Shown here: piece by piece, positions 1-10,230 of the stretch
Layout: each line of letters opens with the position of its first letter
Numbering within the stretch: position 1 is the first letter of the stretch
Assembly (NCBI GenBank): GCA_963722905.1
Contig: CAVROT010000004.1
Location: 248,001 to 312,000, forward strand
Origin: CAVROT01 sp963722905
Lineage (GTDB): Bacteria > Pseudomonadota > Alphaproteobacteria > Rhodobacterales > Rhodobacteraceae
DNA length: 64,000 bases
Direction: 5' to 3'
Translations under genes and position numbers: made by a program
Notes under the pieces: model-generated
Told to the model about the DNA's origin: nothing
The model's input: the letters and a program-made list of their open reading frames with translations, nothing else
Database searches by the model: none

Positions 1-60
1 ATGGTCGACGCCGGCCGCAGCCGTCGCGGCGTCGGGGCCGATATGCCCGGACGCCGTCAC
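1..60 (-). CDS. Start of a DUF1365 family protein (partial, runs off the window)
   Basis: A GTG codon at 60-58 overlaps the stop codon of the FAD oxidoreductase gene (GTGA arrangement) and opens an uninterrupted frame to the window edge, reading VTASGHIGPDAATAAAGVDH. The visible part is too short to show a domain. The assignment is inferred from context: in Rhodobacterales the amine-oxidase-like FAD protein upstream is usually followed by a DUF1365 gene, often overlapping in just this way. The sequence shows only the overlap and the open frame. Confidence 0.35.
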   Translation of the reverse strand, partial: MTASGHIGPDAATAAAGVDH

Positions 61-1361
61 TCGGCCGCGACGGCGAAGGCGCCCGGCCGAAGCATCGCCT
101 GCACCACGTCCACCGCGCTGGCGAAGCCGTCCTCGTGGAACCCGTCGCGCATCCAGGCGCCGCAGAACCACGTGCCGCGCGCGCCGTTCATGGCCCGGAT
201 CCGCACGCGCCCGTCCTGTGAAGCCAGATCGTAGACCGGATGGCGGAAGGTCGCCTCGGCGTGGATCAGGTCCTCGCGCAGATGCTTGGAGCCGTTCAGC
301 GTGACGAACAGCGGATCGTCCTTCGGGATGGGCTGGAGGGCGTTCATCCAGTAGGTCAGACCGATCCGGTCGGGCGCGGCATCGGCATCGTGTCGATAGT
401 TCCACGACGACCAGACGGACCGGCGCCGCGGCATCGCGGCTGGATCGGCGTGCAGCACGGCGTGGTTGTCCTGATAGCGCACCGCCGAAAGCGCCTCCCG
501 CTCGGGCCCGCTGGCATCGCCAAGCAAGGACAGAGCGTCGTCGGAATGGGTCGCGAAGACGACATCGTCGAACCGCTCCGCCCCGGCGCCGGCGGCGTGC
601 ACCGTGACGCCCGCGCCCGGCGTCGCGCCGCGCACGACACGGACCACCGGAGTGCGGGACCGGATCTCGACCCCGCGCCGGACCAGATCGGCGGTCAGGC
701 GGCGCACGTACTCGACCGACCCGCCGCGCACCGTCATCCACTGGTGCTGACCGCTGGAGGCCAGCAGCGCGTGGTTGTCGAAGAACCTCACGAGCGCCTG
801 CGCGGGGAAATCCAGAATGCCCGCGACCGGGGTGGACCAGATCGCCCCCGAGAACGGCAGCAGGTAGTGGTCGCGGAACCATGCGCCGGTGCTCAGCCGC
901 TCCAGCAGGGCGCCGATGGTCAGCGCGGGATCGTCCGCGGCCTCCTTCGCGCGGGCGTTGAACCGAAGGATGTCGCGCACCATGCGCACGAAGCGCGGAT
1001 CCGCGGCCCGCCAGGGTTGCGCCAACAGCGCCCGCGCACCCGCCAGACCGTACTCCAGCCGCCCGCCGGGCAAGGCGATGGAGGCGCCGAAACTCATCTC
1101 GGTCGCGCAGACCGGCACGTCGAGCCTGTCGAACAGCGCCGACAGGTGGGGGTAGTTGACGCGGTTGTAGACGATGAACCCCATGTCGACGGGCTGGTCG
1201 CCCCGTTTGCCGGCGATGACGGTTCGGGCGTGGCCGCCGGGACGGTCGTCCGCCTCGTAGAGGACGACGCCGGCGCTGTCGGCCAGCAGATGCGCCGCCG
1301 CCATGCCGGATATGCCCGCGCCGATGACGGCAACGCGCCGCCGCGCCGGGAATTTGGTCAT
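57..1361 (-). CDS. FAD/NAD(P)-binding amine-oxidase-like oxidoreductase
   Basis: The protein of 434 residues opens with a dinucleotide-binding loop (VAVIGAGISGMAAAHLL) followed by YEADDRPGGHART, the arrangement of flavin-containing amine oxidase and desaturase-like proteins. The C-terminal part carries the family's second flavin contact around CGAWMRDGFHEDGFAS. The start is placed at MTKFPARR because an upstream in-frame ATG adds only unconserved sequence. Relatives sit next to DUF1365 and cyclopropane-fatty-acid-synthase-like genes and are thought to act in membrane lipid modification; in Rhodobacter sphaeroides such genes belong to the RpoE-ChrR singlet-oxygen response. That role is inferred, and no clear RpoE promoter was found upstream. 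The substrate is unknown. Confidence 0.85.
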   Translation of the reverse strand: MTKFPARRRVAVIGAGISGMAAAHLLADSAGVVLYEADDRPGGHARTVIAGKRGDQPVDMGFIVYNRVNYPHLSALFDRLDVPVCATEMSFGASIALPGGRLEYGLAGARALLAQPWRAADPRFVRMVRDILRFNARAKEAADDPALTIGALLERLSTGAWFRDHYLLPFSGAIWSTPVAGILDFPAQALVRFFDNHALLASSGQHQWMTVRGGSVEYVRRLTADLVRRGVEIRSRTPVVRVVRGATPGAGVTVHAAGAGAERFDDVVFATHSDDALSLLGDASGPEREALSAVRYQDNHAVLHADPAAMPRRRSVWSSWNYRHDADAAPDRIGLTYWMNALQPIPKDDPLFVTLNGSKHLREDLIHAEATFRHPVYDLASQDGRVRIRAMNGARGTWFCGAWMRDGFHEDGFASAVDVVQAMLRPGAFAVAAE

Positions 1362-1592
1362 GTATGAGAACCCTTGATTCAGCCGTCTTGCGGGAAAGGT
1401 GGCGCGCCGATGGATGGCGTCCACGAACGCCTGCGTGAGCGATCTAGCGCGAACGGGGTCCGCAGGCCATGCGGCGGGACGACCTTTCGTCGTCGCAGGC
1501 CAGGGATTTGAGGACGCCGGCCGCGACGAAAGAACCTGCGCGGACCGGCGGACGTCCGGACGGACGGATCCGTCGACGGGCGGGGCGCGTCC

Positions 1593-2747
1593 TCAATCCG
1601 GTTCACGTGCTCCGGCGGCGTCCCCGATCGCGGGGCCGGTGCCCTCGAAATCCATCGCGTGCAGCCGGGCGGCGCGGCCGCCGGCGCGGTCGGCGGCCTT
1701 GCCGATCCCGTCGAGGTCGTCGCGCGCCTGACCGAAATGCCGCTGCAACGCGCCGACCCGTTCGCTCACCAGCTCCACGTCGCGGTTCAGCAGCGCCAGG
1801 GCCGCCCGGATCTCGCCCGCCTGCGCGCGCATGCGGGCGTCCTTCAGGATGGCGCGCATCGTCGTCAGGGTGGCCATGCAGGTGGTGGGCGACACGATCC
1901 AGACGCGGGCCGCGAACCCGTCGCGCACGACCTCGGGAAAGTTTCCGTGCAGTTCGGCGTAGACGGCCTCGGACGGCAGGAACATCAGCGCGCCGTCCGC
2001 GGTGGTGCCCTCGACGATGTAGCGTTCGGCGACGTCCCTGATGTGCTTGCGGACGGCGGTGCGCATCGCGCGTTCGGCCGCCTTGCGGTCGGCGTCGCCG
2101 GTGGCGCGGCGCAGCGCCTCGTAGGCTTCCAGCGGAAATTTCGCATCGACCGCGATGGGCCCCGGGGGCTGCGGCAGGTGGATGAGGCAATCGGCCCGCT
2201 TGCCGTTGGACAGCGTCGCCTGCCAGGTGAACGCGTCCGCCGGCAGCGCGGCCGAGACGATGTCGCGCAACTGGATCTCTCCGAAGGCGCCGCGCGTCTG
2301 CTTGTTCGACAGGATGTCCTGAAGGCCCAGCACGTCGCCCGACAGCTTTTCGATATTGGTCTGCGCGCGGTCGACGGCTGCCAGACGCTCCTGCAGCGCG
2401 CCCAGCGACGCGGCGGTGCGGGTGGCGGACCCGGCGATGCCCTCGGTCATGCGGGCGGTGACCTCGGCCAGCCGTTCCTCGACGTTGCGCAGCATGGCGC
2501 TCTGCGCCGCTGCCTGCGCCTCGCTCACGTGGGTGAGCCCGCCCGAGAGCCGCGACTGCCCGTCGCCCAGCGCCTCGATCCGGTCGGCGAGGAACGCCAT
2601 GTTCCGGGTAAGGGGCGCCACGGTGCGCGCCGTGCGCCCCATCCGCAGCAGGATGAGGACCAGCAGTAGCAGCGCCACCGATGCCGCCGCCCCCAGGGCG
2701 AGGGTGGCGTCGTCCAGTTCGCCCGCCCGTGCGAGGACCGCGTTCAT
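1593..2747 (-). CDS. rmuC: DNA recombination protein RmuC
   Basis: The 384-residue product starts with a single hydrophobic segment (residues about 14-32) that would anchor it in the inner membrane. A helical region follows, then the RmuC domain, with the landmark segments GAFGEIQLRDIVSAALP and FPLEAYEALRRA and the C-terminal block ending in FGQARDDLDGIGKAADRAGG. RmuC proteins are nuclease-fold proteins that limit rearrangements at inverted repeats. The ATG overlaps the mutL stop codon (ATGA), so the two are probably translationally coupled and form a DNA-repair pair. A longer upstream frame was rejected because it runs into mutL. Confidence 0.9.
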   Translation of the reverse strand: MNAVLARAGELDDATLALGAAASVALLLLVLILLRMGRTARTVAPLTRNMAFLADRIEALGDGQSRLSGGLTHVSEAQAAAQSAMLRNVEERLAEVTARMTEGIAGSATRTAASLGALQERLAAVDRAQTNIEKLSGDVLGLQDILSNKQTRGAFGEIQLRDIVSAALPADAFTWQATLSNGKRADCLIHLPQPPGPIAVDAKFPLEAYEALRRATGDADRKAAERAMRTAVRKHIRDVAERYIVEGTTADGALMFLPSEAVYAELHGNFPEVVRDGFAARVWIVSPTTCMATLTTMRAILKDARMRAQAGEIRAALALLNRDVELVSERVGALQRHFGQARDDLDGIGKAADRAGGRAARLHAMDFEGTGPAIGDAAGAREPD

Positions 2748-4567
2748 CGCCGCCCGAACAGCCGTTCGATGTCGTGCAGCTTCAGCTCCACATAGGTGGG
2801 GCGGCCATGGTTGCATTGACCGGAATGGGGCGTCGCCTCCATCTCGCGTAAAAGCGCGTTCATCTCGTCGCCGGTCAGCCGCCGCCCCGACCGCACCGAT
2901 CCGTGGCATGCCATCCGGCTGAGCACGGCCAGCAAGCGCGCCTCCAGCGGCGCACCGTCGTCTTCCAGCGCATCGGCGACGTCGCGCAGCAGCACGGCGC
3001 TGTCGACGGGGCCGAGGATCGCCGGCGTCTCGCGCACCGCGACCGCACCGCCGCCGAAGGGCTCGACCGTCAGGCCCAGCCGCGAAAGGTCGTCCGCCCG
3101 CTCCAGCAGGGCGGCCGCAGTACCGGGGGGCAGGTCCACGATGTCGGGGATCAGCAGGGCCTGCGCCGCGACGCCGCGGTCGGTCATCTGCCGCTTTAGA
3201 CCTTCGTAGACAAGCCGTTCGTGCGCGGCATGCTGGTCCACGATGACGATCCCGTCGGCGGTCTGCGCGACGATCCAGTTCTCGTGGAGCTGCGCCCTGG
3301 CGGCGCCCAGCGGCGCATCGACAGGACCGGAGGGCGGATCGACCCGGCCCACGGGCACCGCCGCCTCGGCGAAACCGGGCGCCTGCGCCATGTGGGCGCG
3401 GTGCAGCGCGCCGGGCGTGGGGCGGTCCATCTGGTAGACGCGCGGCGGTCCGGGGCGCGCGGCGTCCAGCGTCGCGGTGGCGATGGTGCCCGAGGCACGG
3501 TGGCCCGCACCCGCCAGCGCCTGACGCAGGCCGCCCACGATCAGGGACCGGATAGCGGCGGCGTCGCGGAACCGCACCTCGGTCTTGGCGGGATGGACGT
3601 TCTGGTCCACCCGCCGTGGGTCGCAGTCCAGAAACAGCGCCGCCGCCGGATGCCGGCCCTGCCGCAGCAGATCGGCATAGGCACCGCGCAGCGCGCCGTT
3701 CAACACCCTGTCGCGCACCGGGCGACCGTTGACGAACAGGTACTGGTGAACGCCCGAGCCCCGCGCATGAGTCGGCAGGGCCGCATAACCCGTGAGAGCG
3801 GTGCCGTCGCGGTCGGCCTCGATCCAGAGGGCGTTCTGCACGAATTCGGACCCCAGCACGCCGGCGAGACGTCCCCGCATGGCGTCGCGCGCGTCGCCCG
3901 GCCGGGCGTCGGCGCGGAAGACCACGCGGCTGTCGCCGCCGCCGCCGACGTCGCGCAGGACGAAGGACACGCGCGGTTCGGCCATCGACAGGCGGCGCAC
4001 GACGTCCAGCACGGCCTGCGCCTCGGCCCGGTCGGTGCGCAGGAACTTCAGCCGTGCGGGCGTGGCATAGAAGAGGTCGCGCAGCTCGACCACGGTGCCA
4101 CGGCCCAGGGCGGCGGGGCGCACTGGCCGCATGGTCCCGCCGTCGACGCGGAGGCAGGCGCCATCCGCCCCCTCCACGCGGGAGGACAGACTCAGCCGGC
4201 CGACCGCGGCCAATGACGGTAGCGCCTCGCCGCGAAACCCGAAGGTATGGATATCCAGCAGGTCGGCACTTGGCAGCTTGGACGTGGCATGGCGCGACAG
4301 GGCCAGCGGCAGGTCGTCCACCGCAATGCCGCAGCCGTCGTCCGAGACCCGGATCAGCGTTCGGCCCCCATCCGCGCAGGCGACCTCGATCCGGGTCGCG
4401 CCGGCGTCGAGCGCGTTCTCGACCAGCTCTTTCACAGCCGAGGCTGGACGTTCGACCACCTCACCCGCGGCGATCCGGTTGACCTGCGCCTCGTCCAGCT
4501 GGCGGATGCGCGGCGCGCCGGCTCGGGATGGGGTAATAGCGCCGATATTGGGGTCGTCGAGTAACAT
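2744..4567 (-). CDS. mutL: DNA mismatch repair protein MutL
   Basis: This 607-residue protein has the GHKL ATPase motifs in order: ELVENALDAGATRIEV with the Mg-binding Asn, DDGCGI, FGFRGEALPSLAAVGRL and GRGTVVELRDLFYATPARLKFL. FVNGRPVRDR and the lysine-containing VHPAKTEVRF of the transducer domain follow. The C-terminal dimerisation domain carries DQHAAHERLVYE, matching the endonuclease motif DQHA(X)2E(X)4E, together with ACHGSVRSG and QCNHGRPT. It is therefore the nicking type of MutL found in bacteria lacking MutH, rather than the E. coli type. It lies between an M16 peptidase gene and rmuC on the same strand. The N-terminus has about 20 residues more than many homologues, so a later start is possible. 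Confidence 0.95.
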   Translation of the reverse strand: MLLDDPNIGAITPSRAGAPRIRQLDEAQVNRIAAGEVVERPASAVKELVENALDAGATRIEVACADGGRTLIRVSDDGCGIAVDDLPLALSRHATSKLPSADLLDIHTFGFRGEALPSLAAVGRLSLSSRVEGADGACLRVDGGTMRPVRPAALGRGTVVELRDLFYATPARLKFLRTDRAEAQAVLDVVRRLSMAEPRVSFVLRDVGGGGDSRVVFRADARPGDARDAMRGRLAGVLGSEFVQNALWIEADRDGTALTGYAALPTHARGSGVHQYLFVNGRPVRDRVLNGALRGAYADLLRQGRHPAAALFLDCDPRRVDQNVHPAKTEVRFRDAAAIRSLIVGGLRQALAGAGHRASGTIATATLDAARPGPPRVYQMDRPTPGALHRAHMAQAPGFAEAAVPVGRVDPPSGPVDAPLGAARAQLHENWIVAQTADGIVIVDQHAAHERLVYEGLKRQMTDRGVAAQALLIPDIVDLPPGTAAALLERADDLSRLGLTVEPFGGGAVAVRETPAILGPVDSAVLLRDVADALEDDGAPLEARLLAVLSRMACHGSVRSGRRLTGDEMNALLREMEATPHSGQCNHGRPTYVELKLHDIERLFGRR

Positions 4568-4630
4568 GCCACCACTTCTAGATGCACGATCCCGATTCGA
4601 CCATAGCGAGTAGGCGCCGCCGATGGGCCG

Positions 4631-5953
4631 TCAGTTCGCCACGTCCGCCATCGCCTCCAGGCCTTCGGGCGCGCCGACGACGACGAAACGCAGGTCGTCG
4701 GGGCGGTAGATGCGACGGGCGACGCGGGCGATGTCTTCCAGCGTCACCGCCTCGACCTCCGCATTGCGGGTCAGGGCGTAGTCGATGGGAAGTTCCGACA
4801 GCTGCATGCCCACGAGGATGTCCGCGATGGTGCCGTTGCCATCGAAACGCAGGGGATAGGCGCCGGTCAGATAGGTCTTGGCGGCGTCCAGTTCGGCTTG
4901 CGTCACGCCCCCGTCGGAGATGCGCGCCCACTCCGCCCGGATCACGTCCACAGCTTCGGCGACCCGGGCGTTCACGGTGGCGGCGCTGCCCATCAACAGG
5001 GCGCCGTTCTCCATCGGCGCGAGGTAGGTGCCGATGCCATAGGTCAGGCCCCGCTTTTCGCGCACTTCTCCCATCAGGCGGCTGTTGAAGCCGCGCCCGC
5101 CGAAGATCTCGTTGACGATGTAGGCGGCGAAAAAGTCCGGGTCGTCGCGGGCGATCCCCTCGTGACCGAAGAGGATGACCGACTGCGGTGTGTCGAAGGG
5201 CACGACGGTCACGCCGCCACTGGTCGCGTAACCGGCATCGCCCGGCAGCGGAGCCCCGCTTTGCGGCAGGTCGCCCAGCAACTCGTCCAGCAGCAGGCCA
5301 AGCGCGTCCGGCGTGATGTCGCCCACCGCCGCGACGTAGATCGAATCGCGCACGAGCGCCGCCCGATGGGCATCCACGATGTCGTCGCGGGCCAGGGCGG
5401 CGACGCTGTCCTCGCTGCCCTCCTTGGCGGCCGCATAGGGATGACCGGGAAAGGCCAGCGCGTCGAAGGTGCGGCGCGCCGTCTCGTCGGGGTCCTGCGC
5501 GTCGCGGCGGATGCCCGACAGCACCTGGTCGCGCACCCGGTCGATGGCGTCGGGGTCGAAGCGGGGCGTCACCAGCGCCGCGCGCAGCAGGTCGACCGCT
5601 GCGTCGCGATTCTCGGTCAGCATGCGGGCCGAGACCGAGATCGCGTCGTCGTAGCTGTCGAACGAGAAGCTGGCGGCGAGTTCCTCACGCGCCTGCGCAA
5701 AGGCCTGCGCGTCCATGTCGCCGGCTCCCTCCTCGATCAGACCGGTCATGAGGTAGGTCGCGCCCCGCTTGCCGGCCGGGTCCAGCGCCGTGCCGCCGCG
5801 AAACCGGATCTCCAGCGCGGTGAAGGGGATCGAATGCTCCTCGACCAGCCAGGCGGTGATCCCGCCGGGCGAGGTCACTTCGCGGATGTCGATCTCGGCC
5901 TGTGCGGGGAGGGCGGCGAGCGCCAGGAAGGCGGCGGCGAAGAAGCGGATCAT
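4631..5953 (-). CDS. M16 peptidase-like protein lacking the zinc motif
   Basis: The 440-residue protein has a signal peptide (cleavage likely after LPAQA), so it is exported. It has the two-lobed M16 (insulinase/processing peptidase) fold but lacks the HxxEH zinc site: at the corresponding place it reads TYLMTGLIEEGAG. The C-terminal half keeps the family segment RGLTYGIGTYLAP. Its ATG overlaps the stop of the catalytically complete M16 gene just upstream. In many bacteria such pairs form a heterodimer in which one subunit supplies the zinc site and the other helps to bind substrate. That partnership is inferred from the overlap and the complementary motifs. Confidence 0.88.
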   Translation of the reverse strand: MIRFFAAAFLALAALPAQAEIDIREVTSPGGITAWLVEEHSIPFTALEIRFRGGTALDPAGKRGATYLMTGLIEEGAGDMDAQAFAQAREELAASFSFDSYDDAISVSARMLTENRDAAVDLLRAALVTPRFDPDAIDRVRDQVLSGIRRDAQDPDETARRTFDALAFPGHPYAAAKEGSEDSVAALARDDIVDAHRAALVRDSIYVAAVGDITPDALGLLLDELLGDLPQSGAPLPGDAGYATSGGVTVVPFDTPQSVILFGHEGIARDDPDFFAAYIVNEIFGGRGFNSRLMGEVREKRGLTYGIGTYLAPMENGALLMGSAATVNARVAEAVDVIRAEWARISDGGVTQAELDAAKTYLTGAYPLRFDGNGTIADILVGMQLSELPIDYALTRNAEVEAVTLEDIARVARRIYRPDDLRFVVVGAPEGLEAMADVAN

Positions 5954-7398
5954 TGCATCACCTCGGTGTCCGTGTCCGCCGGGCCTGCGGCAGGATCGGC
6001 GGTTTCGGGCGCCTCGGAGGCGGCGCTGGCAGGCGTCTGGGACGGGACGGGCGCGTCGGCGGGGGTCGCGCCGGCCGGCGCCGTCAGCCAGCCGGTGACG
6101 GAGCGGTCGGGGTCGAACACGCGCCGCCCGGCGGCGACGATGTCCTCGGCCGTGACCGCCTGCAAAAGGTCGGGCCAGGCGTCCACGTCCTCCAGCGTCA
6201 GCCCGGAGGTCAGCGCCTCGCCGTAGCGCCGGGCCGTCGAGGACACGCTGTCGCGGTCGTAGACGGTCGACGCACGCAGCTGCATCTTGATCCGGTCCAG
6301 CTGAGCCGCGTCCACGCCATCGTCGAGGAACGCCGCGACCTCGCGGTCCAGCGCGTCTTCGGCCTGCCGGAGCGTGACGCCGGGCGCGGGGATGATGACG
6401 ACGCCGAAGGTCGTGTCGTCGAAGGCCGTGCCGTCGTAGAAGGCCGAAGTATAGAGCGCCTCGCGGCTGCCGAACTGCAACCGCTGGCCCAGCTCGGACG
6501 TCTGCGACGACCCGCCGAGGACGCTGGCGAGCATCGTCAGGGCCGCCGCCTCCTCCTGGTCGCCGGGGTCGCGTTCGGGGGCGAGGTAGGTGCGGATCAC
6601 GTAGGGCTGGGCGACGCGCGGGTCCTCGAACGTCAGGCGCCGCGGGGCAGTCTGCGGCGGCTCCTGCGCCCGGCGGCGTTCGGGCAGGTCGATGGTGGGT
6701 TCGAGTATGCCGTAGTGCCGTTCGGCCAGCGCGCGCACCTCGTCCGGATCGACGTCGCCCGCGACGACGAGGATGGCGTTGTTGGGCGCGTAGAACGTGC
6801 GGTAGAACGCCAGCGCGTCCTCCAGCGTCAGCGCCTCCATCTCGTGCTTCCAGCCGATGACGGGGATACCATAGGGGTGGTTGAGATACTGCGCCGCGCT
6901 GCGCTGCTCCTGGAACAGTGCGCCCGGCTCGTTCTCGATGCGCTGGTTGCGTTCTTCCAGGATGACCTGACGCTCGGTCAGGATGTCGCGCCCGTCGAGC
7001 TGCAGGTCGCGCATCCGGTCGGCTTCCATCTCCATCATCAGGCCCAGACGGTCGGCCGCGACGCGCTGGAAGTACCCTGTGTAGTCTTGGCTGGTGAAGG
7101 CGTTGTCGGTGCCGCCGTTCGCCGCGACCACCTCGGAGAACTCGCCCGGCTCCAGGTCGTCCGTGCCCTTGAAAAGCAGATGTTCGAGGTAATGCGCGAT
7201 CCCCGAGGCGCCCGGCGGCTCGTCGGCGGCGCCGGCGCGGTACCAGACCATGTGGACGACGACGGGCGCGCGGTGATCCTCGATCACGACGACCTCCATG
7301 CCGTTGTCGAGGGTGAAGTCGGTGACGTCGCCAGCGGCAGCGACGGCGCCGGGCAGGCCGGCCAGCAGGACGAGGGCGAAAGCGGGGAGGCGCGTCAT
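5950..7398 (-). CDS. M16 family zinc metallopeptidase (catalytic subunit)
   Basis: The 482-residue protein has an N-terminal signal peptide (residues about 1-20) and the inverted zinc-binding motif HYLEH at residues 69-73, followed by LFKGTDDLEPGEFSEVV and the downstream acidic EMEADRM that supplies the third ligand. It belongs to the insulinase/PqqL-like family of periplasmic peptidases. The partner gene directly downstream overlaps by four bases and lacks the metal site. The C-terminus is rich in Ala, Pro and Thr and looks disordered. The physiological substrate is not evident. The gene lies in a conserved Rhodobacterales order with bamF, lspA and purH upstream. Confidence 0.9.
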   Translation of the reverse strand: MTRLPAFALVLLAGLPGAVAAAGDVTDFTLDNGMEVVVIEDHRAPVVVHMVWYRAGAADEPPGASGIAHYLEHLLFKGTDDLEPGEFSEVVAANGGTDNAFTSQDYTGYFQRVAADRLGLMMEMEADRMRDLQLDGRDILTERQVILEERNQRIENEPGALFQEQRSAAQYLNHPYGIPVIGWKHEMEALTLEDALAFYRTFYAPNNAILVVAGDVDPDEVRALAERHYGILEPTIDLPERRRAQEPPQTAPRRLTFEDPRVAQPYVIRTYLAPERDPGDQEEAAALTMLASVLGGSSQTSELGQRLQFGSREALYTSAFYDGTAFDDTTFGVVIIPAPGVTLRQAEDALDREVAAFLDDGVDAAQLDRIKMQLRASTVYDRDSVSSTARRYGEALTSGLTLEDVDAWPDLLQAVTAEDIVAAGRRVFDPDRSVTGWLTAPAGATPADAPVPSQTPASAASEAPETADPAAGPADTDTEVMQ

Positions 7399-7466
7399 GT
7401 GGGCTCCGGTCGTGGACTATGTCCGGCGCAACCTACGTGCGGCACGCGGCGGTTCAATCCCGGTGT

Positions 7467-7492
7467 CGCGACCGTGACCGGTCACGGTCGCG
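7467..7492. repeat. Perfect 26-bp palindrome between bamF and the M16 genes
   Basis: The half-site CGCGACCGTGACC is followed without a gap by its exact reverse complement GGTCACGGTCGCG. It lies about 20 bp past the bamF stop codon and 68 bp before the M16 start. No T-run follows on the minus strand, so a classical intrinsic terminator is not supported; a dyad operator or a processing/attenuation hairpin is equally possible. The sequence shows only the symmetry. Confidence 0.6.
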
Positions 7493-7512
7493 CTGGACGG
7501 TGCCGTTCGTTG

Positions 7513-8037
7513 CTAGCGCAGTTCCGGATCCGGTGGCGCGGCGGCCGTCGGAACGCCGGCGCGGCGGTACCGCTCCAGGGCGTCGTACTGGTCGAGCTCC
7601 TGACGGCGGTAGGCGTCGAAATAGGTGTTCACCTTGAACAGCCGCTCCAGCGGGCGCCCGCGGCGGCGCTGCCGGAAGGCAAGGTCCTCGGCCGCGACGA
7701 CGTCGCGCACGGCGGGATCGATGCCGTAGCGCGTCGCCTGCGCCAGCAGCGCCGCCTCGCCCGCGCGGGGCTGCTGGGCCGCCGCGGGCGTGCCGCCCAG
7801 GGCCAGCACCGCATCGGCCAGCGGGGCGGGATCGGCACGGTTGGGGGCGCCCGGGGTGGGTGGCGGCAGGGACGCGACCTCGTCCGGGATGACCAGGGGC
7901 GCGACGGGCAGGATCGTGAACTCATCCGGGCCGGCGCCGCTGTCGCGCAGGTTCAGCAGGCGCGGCTCGGACGTGCGGGCACAACCGCTGATCGCAAGTC
8001 CGGCGACAAGCAGAACCGACACCATACCCTTCGCCAT
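7513..8037 (-). CDS. bamF: BamF-like (DUF3035) outer-membrane lipoprotein
   Basis: The 174-residue protein begins with a lipoprotein signal peptide whose lipobox reads ISGC (Cys about residue 19), so it should be lipidated and sorted to the outer membrane. The segment after the Cys (RLLNLRDSGAGPDEFTILPVAPLVIP) is the hallmark of the DUF3035 family, also described as BamF, an alphaproteobacterial accessory subunit of the outer-membrane beta-barrel assembly machine. The gene directly follows lspA, whose product would process this lipoprotein; this pairing is common in Rhodobacterales. The C-terminal half is Arg-rich and poorly conserved. Confidence 0.8.
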   Translation of the reverse strand: MAKGMVSVLLVAGLAISGCARTSEPRLLNLRDSGAGPDEFTILPVAPLVIPDEVASLPPPTPGAPNRADPAPLADAVLALGGTPAAAQQPRAGEAALLAQATRYGIDPAVRDVVAAEDLAFRQRRRGRPLERLFKVNTYFDAYRRQELDQYDALERYRRAGVPTAAAPPDPELR

Positions 8038-8128
8038 CGTTGACCTCGTCCCCGTTCGCCAAGGGTTCTAGCCCAAGCCGGGGCCGGCGTCACCAACTGT
8101 CGTCACGACCTGTCGTCTCGATCCGCGC

Positions 8129-8608
8129 TCAGGCCCTGCCCGCCGGCGGATCGGACGGAGCGAAGAGCACCAGACCCAGCGCACCGGCGAAGATCGCGAT
8201 GTCCGCCACGTTGAAGGCATAGGGATTCTCGATCCCGCAGCACGACATGTTGAGGAAATCGGCCACCGCGCCATAGGCCAGCCGGTCCACCACGTTACCC
8301 AGCGCGCCGCCCGTCAGCAGCCCGGCCGCCACCATGGCGCGCCGCCCGGCCCTGGCGTGGACGACCCAGGTCACGACCCAGGCCGAGATCGCCAGCGCCA
8401 CGCCGATCAGGATCCAGCGTGTGGCGTCGCCGTCGCCAGCCATCAGACCGAAGTTCACGCCGCGGTTCCACGCCATGCGCAGGTTGAGGAACGGCGGCAG
8501 CACGTCGATCACGCCCACCAGATCCAGATCCAGCACCCGCAGCACGAAGAGCTTGACCGCCTGATCCAGCGCGAAGGTCGCGCCGGCCGCGACGATCAGC
8601 GGACGCAC
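8129..8608 (-). CDS. lspA: Lipoprotein signal peptidase (signal peptidase II)
   Basis: The product of 159 residues has four hydrophobic segments and both aspartate signatures of signal peptidase II: GNVVDR in the region GALGNVVDRLAYGAVADFL, and FNVADIAIFAG carrying the second catalytic Asp. Near the N-terminus FALDQAVKL matches the conserved DQ-K box. The start is set at a GTG giving MRPLIVAAGATF, the usual length for the family; no ATG is available in frame between the purH stop and the first membrane segment. It lies between purH and bamF on the same strand. Confidence 0.9.
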   Translation of the reverse strand: MRPLIVAAGATFALDQAVKLFVLRVLDLDLVGVIDVLPPFLNLRMAWNRGVNFGLMAGDGDATRWILIGVALAISAWVVTWVVHARAGRRAMVAAGLLTGGALGNVVDRLAYGAVADFLNMSCCGIENPYAFNVADIAIFAGALGLVLFAPSDPPAGRA

Positions 8609-8640
8609 GCCGGCGACCGGCAGGGCGGACGCGGGCCACG

Positions 8641-10213
<1,573 letters not shown>

Positions 10214-10230
<17 letters not shown>

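Noticed and set aside
240..1367. 375-codon plus-strand frame opposite the FAD oxidoreductase
   Set aside because: It is the antisense shadow of a well-supported flavoprotein gene.
1362..1592. RpoE-type promoter upstream of the FAD oxidoreductase
   Set aside because: No properly spaced TGATCC and TAAG-type elements could be found.
7440..7500. tRNA-like GGTTCAATCC segment
   Set aside because: The flanking bases do not form a T-arm or acceptor stem; the surrounding symmetry is the palindrome already listed.
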